Of a stretch of DNA of 64,000 nucleotides, positions 1-9,771 are shown piece after piece. Below the pieces are notes generated by a model. That model saw only the letters and a list, made by a program, of their open reading frames with translations, was not told where the DNA came from and did not search any database. Within the stretch, counting starts at the first letter, position 1. Each line of letters starts with the position of its first letter. The position numbers and the translations under genes were made by a program. Origin of the DNA: Mycobacterium sp. PSTR-4-N (lineage in GTDB: Bacteria; Actinomycetota; Actinomycetes; Mycobacteriales; Mycobacteriaceae). The DNA lies in the NCBI RefSeq assembly GCF_022348085.1, contig NZ_JAKRFN010000019.1, forward strand, positions 1 through 64,000, written 5' to 3'.

Positions 1-829
1 GCACGACCAGCGCCGGCCCCTGCCAGCTGCCGAGCCGGCTCACCGGCGCCGGCCGCGGGGTGCCCGAGCCGACGCGCGACGCCGCAGCCCGGCCCCGCGC
101 GGCGTGCTCGGCGACCACCAGGGCCACCGCGAACACCAGCAACACCAGAGACAGCACCGCGGCGCGGGACGGGTTGAACCCCGAGCGGTAGGCGCCGTAG
201 ATCACCCAGGTGAAGGCCTCGTACCGCATGGCGGCCACCGCCCCGAAGTCGCTGAGTACGTACAGCGCCACCAGCAGCGCCCCCGCGGCGATCGCCGCCC
301 GAGACTGGCGCAGCGTCACCCCGAACAACACCGCCCAACCGCCCCGCCCCAGCGAGCGCGCCACCTCTTCCTGTGCGGGATCGACCCGGGCCAGCGCGGC
401 CGTCGTCGTCAGCAACACCAGCGGGTAGCTCACCAGCGTCAGGACCAGCACCGCACCCCAGAACCCGGCGATCGACGGCACGGCCGAGACCCACAGGTAG
501 GCCAGCAGATAGCTCGGCATCGCCAGCGGCAGCGTCAGCACCACGCTCCAGATCCGCCGGCCCACCAGATCGGTGCGGGTGAGCAGGACGGCGAGGGTCA
601 CCCCCAGCAGCACGCACGCGACGGTCACGGTGACCACCAGCAGCAGCGACCGGCCGATCAGCGCCGCGGTGCGCGGCTGCAGCACCTCGTCGACGACCGC
701 GGTCCAGCCCCGCGAGAACGCGCGGTCACCCAGATAGACCAGTGGGATCAGCGTCGCGGCCGCCACCAGCGCGGCCGCCGCGAACAGCAGTACCGGCGGG
801 CGGGCCGCCCGGATCGAGCCTGCGGTCAA
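1..829 (-). CDS. Iron(III)-type ABC transporter permease (3' part outside window)
   Basis: Inner-membrane permease of an FbpB/SfuB-type iron(III) importer. I translated the minus strand by hand: an open frame runs from a TTG at 829 to the window edge (276 codons) without a stop. It shows several hydrophobic helices and the binding-protein-dependent permease region (residues about 60-200), including LPLAMPSYLLAYLW and an EEVARSLGRGG stretch that matches the EAA loop contacting the ATPase. The TTG overlaps the stop of the binding-protein gene (TTGA), so the two are translationally coupled. FbpB proteins are usually 500-550 residues with a duplicated permease domain, so about half is probably missing. 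Substrate is inferred from the neighbouring binding protein and its iron-box-like operator. Thiamine or phosphonate permeases of the same superfamily are the alternative. Confidence 0.8.
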   Translation of the reverse strand, partial: MTAGSIRAARPPVLLFAAAALVAAATLIPLVYLGDRAFSRGWTAVVDEVLQPRTAALIGRSLLLVVTVTVACVLLGVTLAVLLTRTDLVGRRIWSVVLTLPLAMPSYLLAYLWVSAVPSIAGFWGAVLVLTLVSYPLVLLTTTAALARVDPAQEEVARSLGRGGWAVLFGVTLRQSRAAIAAGALLVALYVLSDFGAVAAMRYEAFTWVIYGAYRSGFNPSRAAVLSLVLLVFAVALVVAEHAARGRAAASRVGSGTPRPAPVSRLGSWQGPALVV

Positions 830-1881
830 TTGGTGAGCAGGCCGGTCTCGACCAGGAGCTCCTGCGTGGTCTCGATATCGTCGAGCTGCGACAGATCGAC
901 CGCGGGCGGCTGCAGTTCACTCAGCGGCGGCATCTGCCCCGACGGCGACACGCCCGCGGCGAGCGGGTACTCCTCGGTTTCCTGAGCGAAGTACTTCTGC
1001 GCGGACTCGCCGACCAGATAGGACGCGAACCGTTGTGCGCCTTCGGGATTCGGGGCGGCCTTGAGGACGCCGACGCCCGCGACGTTGACCAGACCGCCGG
1101 GATCACCGGCGGCCATGAACTTGTTCTGCGCCGTCACCGCGTCCGCGCCCTTGGCGTCGATCAGCTCGTAGAGGTAGTAGTGGTTGACCAGGCCCAGCGG
1201 CACCTGACCGGCATCCACGGCGTCCCGCACTGCGACGTTGTTCTCGTACGGCGTGGGGTCCTGGGCCTTGAACGCGCGCAGCCATTGTTCCGCGCCGTCC
1301 TCGCCGCGCACCACCCGCAGCCCGGTCACGAACGCCTGCCACGACGCATTGCTCGGCGCGAAGCCGATCTTGCCCTTCCATTCCGGGGCCAGCAGCCCGT
1401 CGATCGTGTCCGGCGGCGTGTGCACCAGCGTGGGGTTGTACACCACGACCCGAGCGCGGCCGGACACCCCGACCCAGGTGCCGTCTGCGGCCGCGTATTG
1501 CGCGGGGACCGCTCGGAGCGTCTCGGCGTCGATGGGCGCGAAGAGCCCGGCCTTCGACACCGCGCCCAGCGCGCCGGCGTCCTGGGACAGGAAGACGTCG
1601 GCCGGGGACTCGTCGCCCTCGGTGATCAGCTGCGCGGCCATCTCCCCCGAGCCGGCATAGCGCGCTTCCACCTTTATGCCGGTGTCCTCGGTGAACTGGG
1701 TGAACAGCGGAGCCACCAGCTCCTCGCTGCGCCCCGAATACACCACCACCTTGTCGGCGTCGTCGGTCGTGTTCGACGATCCGCAGGCCGTCATGGCCAC
1801 CAGCGCGGCGACGGTGGCGACCGCCCCCACCCACCGGGAGGGCCGGGAGTTCGAGCGAGTGACCGACTGTGTGAGCGACAT
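826..1881 (-). CDS. Iron(III)-type ABC transporter substrate-binding lipoprotein
   Basis: Extracellular solute-binding protein of the FbpA/iron(III) class, capturing substrate for the adjacent permease. ATG at 1881 chosen because AGGAAAGG lies just upstream; an upstream in-frame start at 1920 would add 13 residues before the signal peptide and lies inside the promoter. The N-terminus is a lipoprotein signal with cleavage site MTAC. The mature protein begins VVVYSGRSEELVAPLFTQF, followed by YAGSGEMAAQL and ADVFLSQDAGALG, the ordinary periplasmic-binding fold II pattern of iron(III)- and 2-aminoethylphosphonate-binding proteins. About 351 residues, normal length. The gene overlaps the permease start. 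Regulation: a DtxR/IdeR-like palindrome overlaps the promoter. The ATPase gene is presumably beyond the window edge. Phosphonate specificity cannot be excluded. Confidence 0.85.
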   Translation of the reverse strand: MSLTQSVTRSNSRPSRWVGAVATVAALVAMTACGSSNTTDDADKVVVYSGRSEELVAPLFTQFTEDTGIKVEARYAGSGEMAAQLITEGDESPADVFLSQDAGALGAVSKAGLFAPIDAETLRAVPAQYAAADGTWVGVSGRARVVVYNPTLVHTPPDTIDGLLAPEWKGKIGFAPSNASWQAFVTGLRVVRGEDGAEQWLRAFKAQDPTPYENNVAVRDAVDAGQVPLGLVNHYYLYELIDAKGADAVTAQNKFMAAGDPGGLVNVAGVGVLKAAPNPEGAQRFASYLVGESAQKYFAQETEEYPLAAGVSPSGQMPPLSELQPPAVDLSQLDDIETTQELLVETGLLTN

Positions 1882-1910
1882 GGGTCCGCCTTTCCTGATC
1901 GTTCGCTGTG

Positions 1911-1939
1911 AACCTACCACCGCGCTAAGGCGAGCCTAA
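1911..1939 (-). promoter_or_regulatory. Promoter with DtxR/IdeR-like iron box upstream of the iron-type binding protein
   Basis: On the minus strand TTAGGCTCGCCTTAGCGCG (1939-1921) matches about 12 of 19 positions of the DtxR/IdeR consensus TWAGGTTAGSCTAACCTWA. A -10-like TAGGTT sits at 1916-1911, 17 bases after the box's first hexamer, which would occupy the -35 position. A bound repressor would therefore block polymerase, as expected for iron-repressed import genes. The match is imperfect in its right half. Confidence 0.5.
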
Positions 1940-2027
1940 CCAGACCGATTGCCCGGCTCGGGGCAGCCGGACAGGTCGGCTAGCATGAACGGGCACTACC
2001 GTTTGTCACTGCGCCGAAAGGGATCAG

Positions 2028-2170
2028 GTGCCGCAGGCACTGGATGGACGCCCATCCGAGCCGGCCATACTCGCCGAGCGGCCCGACCGGGAGCCGGCCG
2101 AGACCGAGCCCTCCTCTAGTCAGCCGGGCGCTGGGCCCGGCGTCCCTTGTGTCTTCTCGGGCGGCCGCCG

Positions 2171-2174
<4 letters not shown>
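2028..2174 (+). CDS. Possible small ORF (48 aa) coupled to the CBS-domain gene
   Basis: GTG start at 2028 preceded by GAAAGGGAT at good spacing, with a -10-like TAGCAT at 1981-1986. It encodes about 48 residues rich in Pro, Glu and Ala, with no hydrophobic segment and no recognisable domain. Its TGA stop (2172-2174) overlaps the GTG start of the next gene (GTGA at 2171-2174). The ribosome-binding site, promoter position and stop-start overlap suggest a translated leader ORF that delivers ribosomes to the membrane-protein gene, which has no obvious Shine-Dalgarno of its own. Composition alone does not prove coding, and it may be only a leader. Confidence 0.35.
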
Positions 2175-3539
<1,365 letters not shown>

Positions 3540-3547
<8 letters not shown>

Positions 3548-4601
3548 CGTCTTCGGCGTACTGCTCACCTTCGTGCTGCTCGCCGCCAACGCCTTCTTCG
3601 TGGCCTCGGAGTTCGCGCTGATCTCCGCCCGCCGCGACCGGCTCGAAGCACTCGCCGAGCAGGGCAAGAACAGCGCGGTCACCGTGATCAGGGCCGGTGA
3701 GAACCTGTCCCTGATGCTCGCCGGCGCCCAGCTCGGCATCACGGTGTGTTCGATCCTGCTGGGCCGGGTCGCCGAACCCGCGGTGGCGCATCTGCTGGAG
3801 AAGCCGTTCGAGCTCCTCGGCATTCCGACCGCGCTGCTGCACACCGTCTCGTTCCTGGTGGCGCTGTCGATCGTCGTGACGCTGCACGTGCTGCTCGGCG
3901 AGATGGTGCCCAAGAACATCGCGATCGCCGGACCCGAGTCGACGGCGATGCTGCTGATCCCGATCTACCTGGTCTGGATCCGCGCCGCCCGGCCGTTCAT
4001 CGCGTTCTACAACTGGTGTGCCAACACCACGCTGCGGGCGTTCGGGGTGGAACCCAAGGACGAGCTCGACGTGACGGTGTCGACGGTCGAGCTGTCGGAG
4101 ATGATCGCCGAATCGCTGTCGGAGGGGCTGCTCGACCCCGAGGAGCACACCCGGCTGACCCGGGCCCTGCAGATCCGCAACCGGGTGGTCAACGACGTCG
4201 CGCTGCCACTGCACCGGATCCGCGCGGTTCCCGCCGCGCGCTCCGGGGCGGGGCCGACGATCGGCGCGCTGGAACAGGCACTCAAGGAGACCGGGTACTC
4301 GCGCTTCCCGGTCGCCGACCCCTCCGGCGCGTACGCCGGCTATCTGCACATCAAGGACGTGCTCCCGCTACTGGACGGTCCCAACGACGATTCGGTGGTG
4401 CTGGAGTCGTCGATGGTGCGCCCGCTGCCCCAGGTGCCGGCCTCCATGCCACTCCCCGATGCGCTGACCCGGCTGCGCCGCACCAACAGCCACCTCGCGC
4501 TGGTCACCGCGGCCGACGGCGCGATCACCGCGATGGTCGCGCTGGAAGACCTCGTCGAAGACCTGGTCGGAACGGTCCGGGACGGCACCCACCGGGTGTG
4601 A
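3540..4601 (+). CDS. CNNM/CBS-domain membrane protein, short form (Rv1841c-like)
   Basis: Paralogue of the preceding gene, 353 residues. The DUF21 transmembrane domain (about 1-190; ANAFFVASEFALISARRDRL, LGEMVPKNIAIAG) is followed by a CBS pair (about 205-350) ending in VALEDLVEDLVGTVRDG. It stops directly after the second CBS domain, so it lacks the CorC_HlyC domain of its neighbour. ATG at 3540 chosen because GGCGGGGA precedes it and it lies 8 bases inside the upstream gene, implying coupled translation. The two may form a heteromeric membrane complex in which only one partner carries the C-terminal domain; this is inference from adjacency and complementary length. Confidence 0.87.
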
Positions 4602-4606
4602 TTCGG

Positions 4607-5581
4607 ATGGCAGCGCCGATGACGTGGCAGGAGCGGGCCGCCGCCCACCGTCGGCGCGCCGACGCCCTGCTGGCCCCGCACGTCGAGCGCCGGCAGGCCG
4701 GGCTGGCTCACCCGGTGTTCGATTTCCTGTTCACCTACTACCGCTTGCGTCCGCGGCACCTGCGCGTCTGGCATCCCGGCTACGGTGTCGTGCTGACCGG
4801 GCCCGGGGCGCGGGACTACCTCACCCGGGCCGGCTACCACCGCCACGGCGGCGGGGTCGCCGTCAGCCGCGACCATCTGGTGGCGCGGTCGGACACCGTG
4901 GGATTCATCGCCGATCTGCTGACCGCAACGGCGTCACGACCGCCCCGGTTCGGCTGCTTCGGCATGCACGAGTGGGCGATGGTGTACCGGACGTCGGAGG
5001 TGCGCCACGGCGCGGTGCCGCTGCGCCTGGGGGCGGCGGGCACGGATGCGGTGGTCGAGTCGATGCCGTTGCGGTGCAGCCATTTCGACGCTTATCGGTT
5101 CTTCACAACCGCGGCCGCGCCGCGCAACGCCCGACCGCTGTCGCGGGCGACGCAGATCGCCGAGGAACAGCCGGGCTGCGTGCACGCGGGCATGGATCTG
5201 TACAAGTGGGCGGCCAAGCTGGGACCGCTGATCGAATCCTCGTTGCTGCTGGATTGTTTCGCCCTCGCGGTGGACGCGCGGGTGCTCGACATGCGCGCCA
5301 GCCCCTACGACCTGCGGGACTTCGGCCTCGCACCCATCCCGGTCGAAACATCCGCGGGCCGAGCGCAATACGCCGCTGCCCAGGAGGCGATCAGCGTGCG
5401 CGCCGCCCCGCTGCGGGCGCGGCTCATCGACGCCTGCGACGCGCTCGCGGCCTCGGCTGACAACGGGGCTGCGCTCACCGGCACGGGTGGGGTGTTTACC
5501 GGCGGGTACGCTGGTTCGACGGAATTCACGACAGGTAGCGCGGGTTCGAGCGCGCGCATGCCGCCGAGGGAGGACTCATGA
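4607..5581 (+). CDS. Conserved actinobacterial protein of unknown function
   Basis: A 324-residue soluble protein without signal peptide or membrane helix. Visible features are a charged N-terminus (WQERAAAHRRRADALLAPH), an aromatic block FLFTYYRLRPRHLRVWHPGYG, GCFGMHEWAMVYRT, and RASPYDLRDFGLAPIPVET. I recall similar proteins being labelled '3-methyladenine DNA glycosylase' in mycobacteria, but I see no helix-hairpin-helix or AlkD-like pattern to support that. The last 40 residues are Gly/Thr/Ser-rich and look unstructured. Start uncertain: ATG 4607, ATG 4619, or GTG 4598, which would overlap the upstream stop. Its stop overlaps the glcB start (ATGA), so it is cotranscribed with glcB. Confidence 0.7.
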   Translation: MAAPMTWQERAAAHRRRADALLAPHVERRQAGLAHPVFDFLFTYYRLRPRHLRVWHPGYGVVLTGPGARDYLTRAGYHRHGGGVAVSRDHLVARSDTVGFIADLLTATASRPPRFGCFGMHEWAMVYRTSEVRHGAVPLRLGAAGTDAVVESMPLRCSHFDAYRFFTTAAAPRNARPLSRATQIAEEQPGCVHAGMDLYKWAAKLGPLIESSLLLDCFALAVDARVLDMRASPYDLRDFGLAPIPVETSAGRAQYAAAQEAISVRAAPLRARLIDACDALAASADNGAALTGTGGVFTGGYAGSTEFTTGSAGSSARMPPREDS

Positions 5582-7779
5582 CCGAACGTGTGACGGTGGG
5601 TAACCTGCGCGTCGCCCCGGTGCTGTACGACTTCATCACGAACGAGGCGCTCCCGGGTACCGGTATCGATCCCGACACGTTCTGGTCCGGTGTCGACAAG
5701 GTCGTCGCCGACCTCACCCCGAAGAACGAGGAGCTGCTGGCGCGCCGCGACGAGTTGCAGGCCCAGATCGATCGGTGGCATCGGGCCCGCATCATCGGCG
5801 GCTTCGACCCCGAGGAGTACAAGCAGTTCCTCACCGACATCGGATACCTCGAGCCCGAGCCCGCCGACTTCACGATCAGCACCTCCGGCGTGGACGACGA
5901 GATCACCACCACCGCCGGCCCGCAGCTGGTGGTGCCGGTGCTCAACGCGCGCTTCGCGCTCAACGCCGCCAACGCCCGTTGGGGCTCGCTGTACGACGCG
6001 CTCTACGGCACCGACGTGATCCCCACCGACGGCGGCGCCGAGCCCGGCGATTCTTACAACAAGGTGCGCGGCGACAAGGTGATCGCCTACGCCCGGACGT
6101 TCCTCGACGGTGCCGCGCCGCTGGCGCAGGGCTCCTGGGCCGACATCACCGGGCTGACCGTCGCCGACGGCGCGGTGACCGTGACGCTGGACGACGAATC
6201 GGTTTCGCTCGTGGATCCGGCCCAGTTCGTCGGCTACCTCGGCGAGCCCGACGCCCCGACCGCGGTGCTGCTGGTCAACAACGGCCTGCACATCGAGATC
6301 CTCATCGACGCCGACTCCCCCATCGGCTCCACCGACAAGGCCGGCATCAAGGACGTCGTGCTCGAGTCGGCGATCACCACGATCATGGACTTCGAGGACT
6401 CGGTGGCCGCCGTCGACGCCGACGACAAGGTGCTCGGCTACCGGAACTGGCTGGGCCTCAACCGCGGTGACCTGGCCGAAGAGGTCCGCAAGGGCGGCAA
6501 GACGTTCACCCGGGTGCTCAACGACGACCGCACCTTCACCGGTCCGGACGGCGCGGAGGTCACGCTGCCGGGCCGCAGCCTGCTGTTCGTCCGCAACGTC
6601 GGCCATCTGATGACCAACGACGCGATCGTGTTCGCCACCGATGACGGGTCCGACGCCGCCGAGGTGCCCGAGGGCATCCAGGACGCCCTGTTCACCAGCT
6701 TGATCGCGATCCACGGCCTGCGCGACGAGGACGGGAACGGCCCGCTGCTCAACAGCCGCACCGGCTCGATCTACATCGTGAAGCCGAAGATGCACGGCCC
6801 CGACGAGGTCGCCTTCACCTGCGAGCTGTTCAGCCGCGTCGAGGACGTGCTGGGGCTGCCGCAGAACACCATCAAGGTCGGCATCATGGACGAGGAGCGG
6901 CGCACCACGCTGAACCTCAAGGCCTGTATCAAGGCCGCCGCCGACCGCGTGGTGTTCATCAACACCGGCTTCCTGGATCGCACCGGCGACGAGATCCACA
7001 CGTCGATGGAGGCGGGTCCGATGATCCGCAAGGGCGCGATGAAGTCGACCGCATGGATTCAGGCCTACGAGAACCAGAACGTCGACATCGGTCTCGAGAC
7101 CGGGCTCTCCGGCAAGGCGCAGATCGGCAAGGGCATGTGGGCGATGACCGAGCTGATGGCCGACATGGTCGAGCAGAAGATCGGCCAGCCCAAAGCGGGT
7201 GCGACCACCGCCTGGGTGCCGTCGCCGACCGCGGCCACCCTGCACGCGATGCACTACCACGCGGTCGACGTGTTCGCGGTGCAGAAGGAGCTCGAGGGCA
7301 AGCGCCGCTCCAGCCTCGACGACCTGCTGACGGTGCCGTTGGCCAAGGAGCTGGCGTGGGCGTCCGACGAGATCCGCGAGGAGGTCGACAACAACTGTCA
7401 GTCCATCCTCGGCTACGTGGTGCGCTGGATCGACGCAGGTGTCGGCTGCTCGAAGGTGCCCGACATCCATGACGTCGCGCTGATGGAGGACCGGGCCACG
7501 CTGCGGATCTCCAGTCAGCTGCTGGCGAATTGGCTGCGGCACGGGGTGATCACCGCCGACGACGTCAAGGCGAGCCTGCGGCGGATGGCCGCCGTGGTCG
7601 ACGAGCAGAACGCCGCGGATCCCGATTTCCGGCCGATGGCGCCCGACCCGGAGGGCAGCATCGCGTTCCAGGCGGCTCAGGAGCTCATCCTCGACGGTTG
7701 CGCGCAGCCCAGCGGCTACACCGAACCGATCCTGCATCGCCGCCGACGTGAGTTCAAAGCCGCCGCCGGCGCGCACTGA
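5578..7779 (+). CDS. glcB: Malate synthase G
   Basis: Cytosolic malate synthase G condenses glyoxylate with acetyl-CoA to give malate, the second step of the glyoxylate shunt used on fatty acids, acetate or alkanes. Length is 733 residues against 741 in M. tuberculosis GlcB. The N-terminus MTERVTVGNLRVAPVLYDFI, the TIM-barrel segment with MDFEDSVAAVDADDK, and IKVGIMDEERRTTLNLKACI are typical of the G isoform; the C-terminal helical region follows. GAGGGAGG lies before the ATG, which overlaps the preceding stop. The vWA gene downstream is also the neighbour in M. tuberculosis (Rv1837c-Rv1836c). The glyoxylate shunt fits the alkane and lipid genes in this window. Confidence 0.97.
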   Translation: MTERVTVGNLRVAPVLYDFITNEALPGTGIDPDTFWSGVDKVVADLTPKNEELLARRDELQAQIDRWHRARIIGGFDPEEYKQFLTDIGYLEPEPADFTISTSGVDDEITTTAGPQLVVPVLNARFALNAANARWGSLYDALYGTDVIPTDGGAEPGDSYNKVRGDKVIAYARTFLDGAAPLAQGSWADITGLTVADGAVTVTLDDESVSLVDPAQFVGYLGEPDAPTAVLLVNNGLHIEILIDADSPIGSTDKAGIKDVVLESAITTIMDFEDSVAAVDADDKVLGYRNWLGLNRGDLAEEVRKGGKTFTRVLNDDRTFTGPDGAEVTLPGRSLLFVRNVGHLMTNDAIVFATDDGSDAAEVPEGIQDALFTSLIAIHGLRDEDGNGPLLNSRTGSIYIVKPKMHGPDEVAFTCELFSRVEDVLGLPQNTIKVGIMDEERRTTLNLKACIKAAADRVVFINTGFLDRTGDEIHTSMEAGPMIRKGAMKSTAWIQAYENQNVDIGLETGLSGKAQIGKGMWAMTELMADMVEQKIGQPKAGATTAWVPSPTAATLHAMHYHAVDVFAVQKELEGKRRSSLDDLLTVPLAKELAWASDEIREEVDNNCQSILGYVVRWIDAGVGCSKVPDIHDVALMEDRATLRISSQLLANWLRHGVITADDVKASLRRMAAVVDEQNAADPDFRPMAPDPEGSIAFQAAQELILDGCAQPSGYTEPILHRRRREFKAAAGAH

Positions 7780-7826
7780 GCTCCGCCGACACACCAGGTC
7801 AACGACAAGGCAGGTACTGGACCACT

Positions 7827-9719
7827 TTGGGTAGACACAGCCTCCCCGATCCCGACGACTCCGACTCGACCAGGCGGCAAGGACCTGCACCCGACGAGTC
7901 ACAGACCGAACGCTTCGGCGCGGCCCGAAAAGCCGACGGATCGCGGCCCGACGGTCAGCGCAGCGGCGGCTGGGACAACGGCGAGTGGACCGGCAGCCAC
8001 CGGGCGGTCACCCCGGGACGTCGGAAGATCTCGGTCGGCGTCATCGTCGCGCTGATCAGCGTTGTCGTGATCGTCGGCGCGGTGATCATGTGGCGGTTCT
8101 TCGGTGACGCGCTGTCGAGCCGTTCGCAGACGGCCGCTGCCCGGTGTGTCGAGGGTGAGGTCGCCGTCGCGGTCGTCGCCGATCCCGCGATCGCGGAGCC
8201 CGTGACCGCGCTGGCGCAGCGCTACAACGACACCGCCGAGCCGGTGGGCGACAAGTGCGTGAAGGTCGAGGTCACCTCCGCCGATTCCGATCAGGTGTTC
8301 AACGGGCTGACCGGGGACTGGCCCGGTGACCTCGGGCAGCGCCCGGCCCTGTGGATCCCGGCGAGTTCGGCCTCGGAGGCCCGCCTGGAGGCCAAGACCG
8401 GACCGCGCACCGTCAGCGACAGCCGCTCCCTGGTCACCTCGCCCGTGGTGCTGGCCACGTCTCCGCAAGTGCAGGGCGCCTTGAAGGACCAGAACTGGGG
8501 CACCCTCGCGCGGCTGCAGAGCGATCCTGCCGGACTCGACGGCCTGGGACTGCAGGGCTGGGGCGGACTCCGCCTGGCGCTGCCCGTGAACCAGGACAGC
8601 GACGCGTCGTATCTGGCCGCCGAGGCGATCGCCGCCGCATCGGCACCCGCGGGCTCGCCGCCCAGCGCCGGGCTGGGCGCCGTCAGCACCGTCATGGCCG
8701 CGGCCCCCGACCTCGACGACGCCACCGCCGGCACGGCGTTCGACGCTCTGCTGGGCGCTGACGACCCCGCGACCGCACCGGTGCACGCCGTGGTCACCAC
8801 CGAGCAGCGGCTCTTCCAGAAGGCTGCCGACCTGCCCGACGCGAACGCCAAGCTGGCGGCGTGGCTGCCGCCGGGACCCACCGCGGTCGCCGACTTCCCC
8901 ACCGTGTTGCTCTCCGGCGATGGACTGGCCCAGGAGCAGATCTCGGCCGCCAGCGAGTTCGCCCGCTTCATGCGCAAACCCGACCAACTCGCCGAGCTCG
9001 CGAAGGCAGGGTTCCGGGTGGAGGGCCAGCAGCCCCCGGCCAGCTACGTGGTGTCTTTCCGGCCCCTCGGCACACCGGTCGACCTCGGCGACAACGCGCT
9101 GCGGGTCACCATTGCCGACATGTTGGCCAGCCCGGCACAGAGCCCGACGGTCACCGTGATGCTCGACCAGTCGATGCCGACCGACGAGGGCGGGAAATCG
9201 CGGTTGAGCAATGTCGTCGACGCGCTCACGGCGCGCCTGCAGGTCCTACCCCCGGATTCCGGGGTGGGTTTGTGGACGTTCGACGGGGTGGCCGGGCGCT
9301 CGGAGGTGCCGCTGGGAGCGTTGTCGGACCAGGTGAACGGCCAGCCGCGCTCGGCCGCGGTGACCGCCGCGCTCGACGGGCAGTCGCCGTCTGACGGCGG
9401 CGCGGTGTCGTTCACGACGCTGCGCCTGGTCTACACCGACGCATCGGCGAAATATCGTGAGGGTCAGAAGAATTCGGTGCTCGTGATCACCGCCGGCCCG
9501 CACACCGACCAGTCGCTGGGTGCCGACGGACTACAGCAGTACGTCAGCGGCGCGTTCGACCCGGCCAAACCCGTCGCGATCAACGTCATCGACTTCGGCG
9601 ACGATCCCGACCGCTCCACCTGGGAAGCGGTCTCCCGGACCACGGGCGGCACCTACCAGAACCTGTCCAGCTCGTCGGGTCCGGAGCTGGCGTCGGCCGT
9701 CGCGACCATGATGGGCTGA
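7827..9719 (+). CDS. Membrane-anchored vWA-domain protein (Rv1836c-like)
   Basis: A 630-residue cell-envelope protein. Residues 1-65 are a charged, probably disordered cytoplasmic part starting GRHSLPDPDD. One transmembrane helix follows at about 69-93 (VGVIVALISVVVIVGAVIMW). The extracellular part resembles a solute-binding fold at about 100-400 (VAVVADPAIAEPVTALAQRY), then a von Willebrand factor A domain at about 440-628. The MIDAS motif reads DQSMP instead of DxSxS, so metal binding may be weakened. TTG start at 7827 chosen because it gives the conserved GRHS N-terminus and GGCAGGT lies upstream. Function is not established. A role as an extracytoplasmic scaffold is inference from domain content. 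Confidence 0.82.
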   Translation: MGRHSLPDPDDSDSTRRQGPAPDESQTERFGAARKADGSRPDGQRSGGWDNGEWTGSHRAVTPGRRKISVGVIVALISVVVIVGAVIMWRFFGDALSSRSQTAAARCVEGEVAVAVVADPAIAEPVTALAQRYNDTAEPVGDKCVKVEVTSADSDQVFNGLTGDWPGDLGQRPALWIPASSASEARLEAKTGPRTVSDSRSLVTSPVVLATSPQVQGALKDQNWGTLARLQSDPAGLDGLGLQGWGGLRLALPVNQDSDASYLAAEAIAAASAPAGSPPSAGLGAVSTVMAAAPDLDDATAGTAFDALLGADDPATAPVHAVVTTEQRLFQKAADLPDANAKLAAWLPPGPTAVADFPTVLLSGDGLAQEQISAASEFARFMRKPDQLAELAKAGFRVEGQQPPASYVVSFRPLGTPVDLGDNALRVTIADMLASPAQSPTVTVMLDQSMPTDEGGKSRLSNVVDALTARLQVLPPDSGVGLWTFDGVAGRSEVPLGALSDQVNGQPRSAAVTAALDGQSPSDGGAVSFTTLRLVYTDASAKYREGQKNSVLVITAGPHTDQSLGADGLQQYVSGAFDPAKPVAINVIDFGDDPDRSTWEAVSRTTGGTYQNLSSSSGPELASAVATMMG

Positions 9720-9758
9720 GCGCGCCCCGGAGAACCTCCCCCAGCCGCGCTGTTGTCC

Positions 9759-9764
9759 TATATT
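9759..9764 (+). promoter_or_regulatory. -10 element for a leaderless heme-peroxidase transcript
   Basis: TATATT at 9759-9764 is followed by seven bases and then GTG at 9772. That spacing puts the transcription start on or next to the GTG, the leaderless arrangement common in mycobacteria. It favours the GTG at 9772 over the in-frame TTG at 9763, which lies inside the -10 element. Confidence 0.5.
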
Positions 9765-9771
9765 GACGTCC

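Noticed and set aside
742..1911. 389-codon plus-strand frame opposite the binding-protein gene
   Set aside because: Arg/Gly/His-rich antisense shadow caused by high G+C; the minus-strand frame has a lipoprotein signal and a family match.
5305..7902. 865-codon minus-strand frame opposite glcB
   Set aside because: Antisense shadow; glcB on the plus strand is unambiguous.
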